Origin: Terfezia claveryi
Taxonomy: Eukaryota > Ascomycota > Pezizomycetes > Pezizales > Pezizaceae
Direction of reading: 5' to 3'
DNA length: 64,000 bases
Assembly: GCA_015179025.1 (NCBI GenBank)
Contig: WHUX01000031.1
Span: 310,001-374,000, forward strand
Both the position numbers and the translations under genes were made by a program. Shown piece after piece: positions 63,236-64,000 of the stretch (position 1 is the stretch's first letter; every line of letters starts with the position of its first letter). The notes beneath the pieces are model-generated. The model made no database searches. It was not told where the DNA came from and saw only the letters and a program-made list of their open reading frames with translations.

Positions 63236-63639
63236 ATGTATTTAGTTATTTCGTTGAAGTTATAAAATAAACTTTTATCGAGTTGTACCAGATGTTCCGA
63301 TAGTAGAGGTCTTGCCTTAAAACTGACGATGGCCGGACAATAATGGTACGGATCTGTGGTCCAACGTTCCTCACCTGCCGAATATAACAAGTTGCTGCCA
63401 TCATTGATATCTCCACAAGTCCGAGTGGGTTCTGCCAACTTCTCGTGTAGGTCCAGGCGAAGACATGTTTAAACTAGTCTTGATCAGACCCTCGTAGTTT
63501 AAACAAGCACGAAGCAGACTTTATTTATACATTCAGGTGCGCCCTGAACAGTGCGAGATAATCTGTGAACTGGGAAGGCGGTTAAGTCCTATTGCAACTG
63601 GCCTAAGGCACCTCGAGGCCACTAGTGTGATCCCCCTCC
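63236..63639. other. Unassigned sequence
   Basis: A 76-codon frame at 63208-63438 (-) has no recognised motif. No element ends seen. Confidence 0.25.
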
Positions 63640-64000
63640 CCTCGTGCCCTAAACCCAACGACAGCCAAGCCCGCTGAGCCAAGCCCGCTCCCACACAGAC
63701 TACCCAATTCTTGGCAGAGTCCCAAAAATCCTATAAAAACCCCGTTCCCCCCCCCCCATTCCTTCCTCTCTTCTTCTCTCCTCAGTCTCCAGCTACCTCG
63801 CATCCAACAGGTCTGCTAACGCCTCGAGCTCCGCGGTATTAAGTTACCGGCTGGCTACCGACTCAGTACCCGAAGAAGCCACCCCGCTTTCAATGGGTCT
63901 GCTAACAACTCGTGGTTGATGTTGAGTAGAGATGGGAAGTGGGGAATGGAACAGAAAGTTTATCCCATTGACTAGAAAAGTGGAACTCGAGTTAGACTGT
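63640..64000 (+). mobile_element. Short member of the AGCCAAGCCCGCT family, cut by window end
   Basis: 5' block, TATA-like CCTATAAAAACCCC (~63731), GGTCTGCTAACGCCTCGAGC and the junction region are present. The 3' block lies beyond the window. Confidence 0.8.

Overview
The window looks like a transposon graveyard from a TE-rich filamentous ascomycete (Pezizomycotina). The evidence is a nearly intact Tad-like LINE with an RNase H domain, a Ty3/gypsy chromovirus with a chromodomain, a Ty1/copia element whose primer site matches an initiator-Met half-tRNA, and many stops explained by C-to-T changes (CAG to TAG, CGA to TGA, TGG to TAG), which resemble repeat-induced point mutation (RIP). The species cannot be named from this sequence. 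I found no convincing complete host gene, rRNA, tRNA or CRISPR array. The best host-gene candidate is a 270-codon minus-strand open frame that runs off the left edge.

Layout. 1-2690: the edge open frame and unassigned sequence. 2690-5950: satellite-like arrays with ~177, 23 and 18 bp periods. 6229-6774: a small inverted-repeat transposon. 9335-10850: LTR-like and LINE fragments. 11169-26012: one copia element (TSD GTAAC) with three nested LTR insertions, each with its own 5-bp target duplication: a solo gypsy LTR (GCACC), a 1.8 kb TRIM-like element (GTATC) and a gypsy chromovirus (AATAC). 26590-30940: many short LINE tails, another MITE and a decayed copia LTR. 30938-38449: a nearly intact LINE with three overlapping frames, flanked by a 13-bp duplication and sitting inside the 3' end of an older LINE. 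38463-54950: layers of 5'-truncated LINEs on both strands, one with a chimeric, highly structured 5' piece, plus a chromovirus fragment and a second LINE clade. 55295-64000: a 118-bp MITE, a large inverted-repeat element hosting a solo LTR (TSD TAGTG) and a hAT-type element (8-bp TSD), and copies of an unclassified repeat with a conserved folded 3' end.

How the parts relate. The elements are stacked and target duplications give the order of insertion. At least fourteen LINE 3' ends share two stem-loops just before the A-rich tail, with compensating base changes between copies, which suggests a structure recognised by the LINE reverse transcriptase. The nested gypsy has LTRs about 10% diverged, although the copia that contains it has LTRs only about 2% diverged. 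This conflict, and a patchwork of intact and mutated segments in the copia, suggests uneven mutation or gene conversion.

Limits: everything was read by eye. LINE 5' boundaries, relict edges and divergence counts are approximate; boundaries with target duplications are exact unless noted.
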